A stretch of DNA of 5,389 nucleotides. It comes from DASUFH01 sp036274645 (GTDB lineage Bacteria > Acidobacteriota > Terriglobia > 20CM-2-55-15). A program made the translations under genes and the position numbers. The notes below the pieces were generated by a model that was given only the letters and a program-made list of their open reading frames with translations, searched no databases and was not told the DNA's origin. Each line of letters begins with the position of its first letter. The first letter of the stretch is position 1. Positions 4,648 to 5,389 of the stretch are shown here, piece by piece. The stretch lies in contig DASUFH010000421.1 in the NCBI GenBank assembly GCA_036274645.1, positions 1-5,389 of the forward strand, read 5' to 3'.

Positions 4648-5389
4648 GTGAAAGGTCGTTGGAAATTGGGTTGGACTCTGGCGGCTATTCTCGCCGCGTT
4701 CGTGGCCGCAGACGTCATTGCCGGACAGGGCCCGGCGCGAGGCGGCGGCGCTGGCGCCCGGGGAGCAGCCCCCGGAAGAGGAGGCGCCCCAGGTGGAGCT
4801 CAGGGCCGCGGTGGCGGAGCCGCCCGTGGTGGACGAGGCGCGCCGGCGGAACCCGCGGGACCCACGCCCCGGCTGCCGAACGGCAAGCCGGACCTGAGCG
4901 GGCACTGGGCAAATCCTTATACCTCAAACATGGCGACGGGAAGAAATGTGCTGGATCCCGTAACCAGACAGCCGTTGACGTGGGAACGCCAGGGCGAATC
5001 CTTTCCCGACGCGCCGCATGGGGGAATCAACGGCGCCAAAGCGTTTGATCTTCCCTATACCGAGTGGGGACTCAAGCAATGGCTGGCCTACGACCCCGTC
5101 AAGAACGGTGACTATGCCGGAAGCTGCATGCCTTTCGGCTTGTCGCGCAGCATCAACTCTCCGCACGGCCTGCAGATGACCCAGAACAATGACTCGCTGG
5201 CGATCATGTTCGAACAGAACACCTGGTTTCACTGGATACCGACGAACGGCATGAAGTGGCCGGAGGATCTGTCGCGGTCGTGGAACGGTGTTTCCGTCGG
5301 ACACTGGGATGGGGACATGCTCGTGGTTGAAACCACCGGATTCAACGGCTACACCAGACTGGACACGGCCGGACACCCGCACAGCAAGG
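4648..5389 (+). CDS. Secreted protein of an acidobacterial family of unknown function, 3' end outside window
   Basis: The GTG-started frame is open to the window edge, giving 247 visible residues. Residues 1-26 are a Sec signal peptide (basic MKGRWK, hydrophobic LAAILAAFVAADVIA). Residues 28-73 are a Gly/Arg/Ala/Pro low-complexity linker with repeated RGG- and GRGG-like words. The conserved part begins at LPNGKPDLSGHW (residues 76-87) and continues with YDPVKNGDYAGSCMPFG (148-164), SPHGLQMTQ, FEQNTWFHW and NGVSVGHWDGDMLVVETTGF (213-232). These motifs recur in many large paralogous families of Solibacter-like Acidobacteriota. I know of no established activity. The exported location and Trp/His/Asp-rich blocks would suit a binding or hydrolytic role in the periplasm, but that is a guess. 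The gene is divergent from the aldolase-xthA operon and has its own promoter candidate and strong ribosome site. Confidence 0.85.
   Translation, partial: MKGRWKLGWTLAAILAAFVAADVIAGQGPARGGGAGARGAAPGRGGAPGGAQGRGGGAARGGRGAPAEPAGPTPRLPNGKPDLSGHWANPYTSNMATGRNVLDPVTRQPLTWERQGESFPDAPHGGINGAKAFDLPYTEWGLKQWLAYDPVKNGDYAGSCMPFGLSRSINSPHGLQMTQNNDSLAIMFEQNTWFHWIPTNGMKWPEDLSRSWNGVSVGHWDGDMLVVETTGFNGYTRLDTAGHPHSK

Noticed and set aside
4659..5048. Plus-strand 129-codon frame starting at ATG 4659
   Set aside because: It is a frame-shifted reading of the Gly/Arg-rich linker. The GTG-started frame at 4648 carries the signal peptide, ribosome site and family motifs.

Overview
The window is GC-rich, densely coded bacterial DNA. 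It most resembles an Acidobacteriota genome (Solibacter- or Vicinamibacteria-like). The main reason is the right-hand gene, which belongs to a family of secreted proteins of unknown function abundant in that phylum ('LPNGKPDLSGHW ... GSCMPFGLSRS ... NGVSVGHWDGDMLVVETTGFNGYTRLDTAGHP'). The REP-like intergenic palindromes also fit. The taxonomic call is inference from family memory, not from a search.

Layout. (1) 1-1700, plus strand: the 3' end of argJ (arginine biosynthesis), a small exported protein that looks like an outer-membrane beta-barrel, and an RluA-type pseudouridine synthase. (2) 1688-4417, minus strand, read right to left: a PLP-dependent D-threonine aldolase/D-serine dehydratase-type enzyme, a chain of tiny ORFs inside a 32-bp tandem repeat, exodeoxyribonuclease III (xthA), a 301-bp gap carrying a REP-doublet element, and a VOC-family (PhnB-like) protein whose 3' end overlaps the pseudouridine synthase gene by 13 bp. 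(3) 4418-4647: a divergent regulatory region with dyad repeats, an 11-bp tandem repeat and a plausible sigma70 promoter. (4) 4648-5389, plus strand: a GTG-started, signal-peptide-bearing member of the acidobacterial secreted family, cut by the window end.

The most unusual structure is at 3199-3364. The junction between the aldolase-like gene and xthA appears to have been an ATGA stop/start overlap that was then multiplied in 32-bp steps. Each surviving copy repeats the first codons of xthA. The result is an unbroken chain of stop/start ATGA overlaps: aldolase stop, 22-codon ORF, 11-codon ORF, 11-codon ORF, xthA. The unit length equals the distance between two GTCAA words, one near the end of the upstream gene and one near the start of xthA, which suggests slippage as its origin. 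A second junction, argJ to the exported protein, carries an older 33-bp tandem duplication that copied a start codon. The two together suggest that short duplications of gene junctions recur in this genome. I see no RNA genes, CRISPR array, transposase or phage genes.
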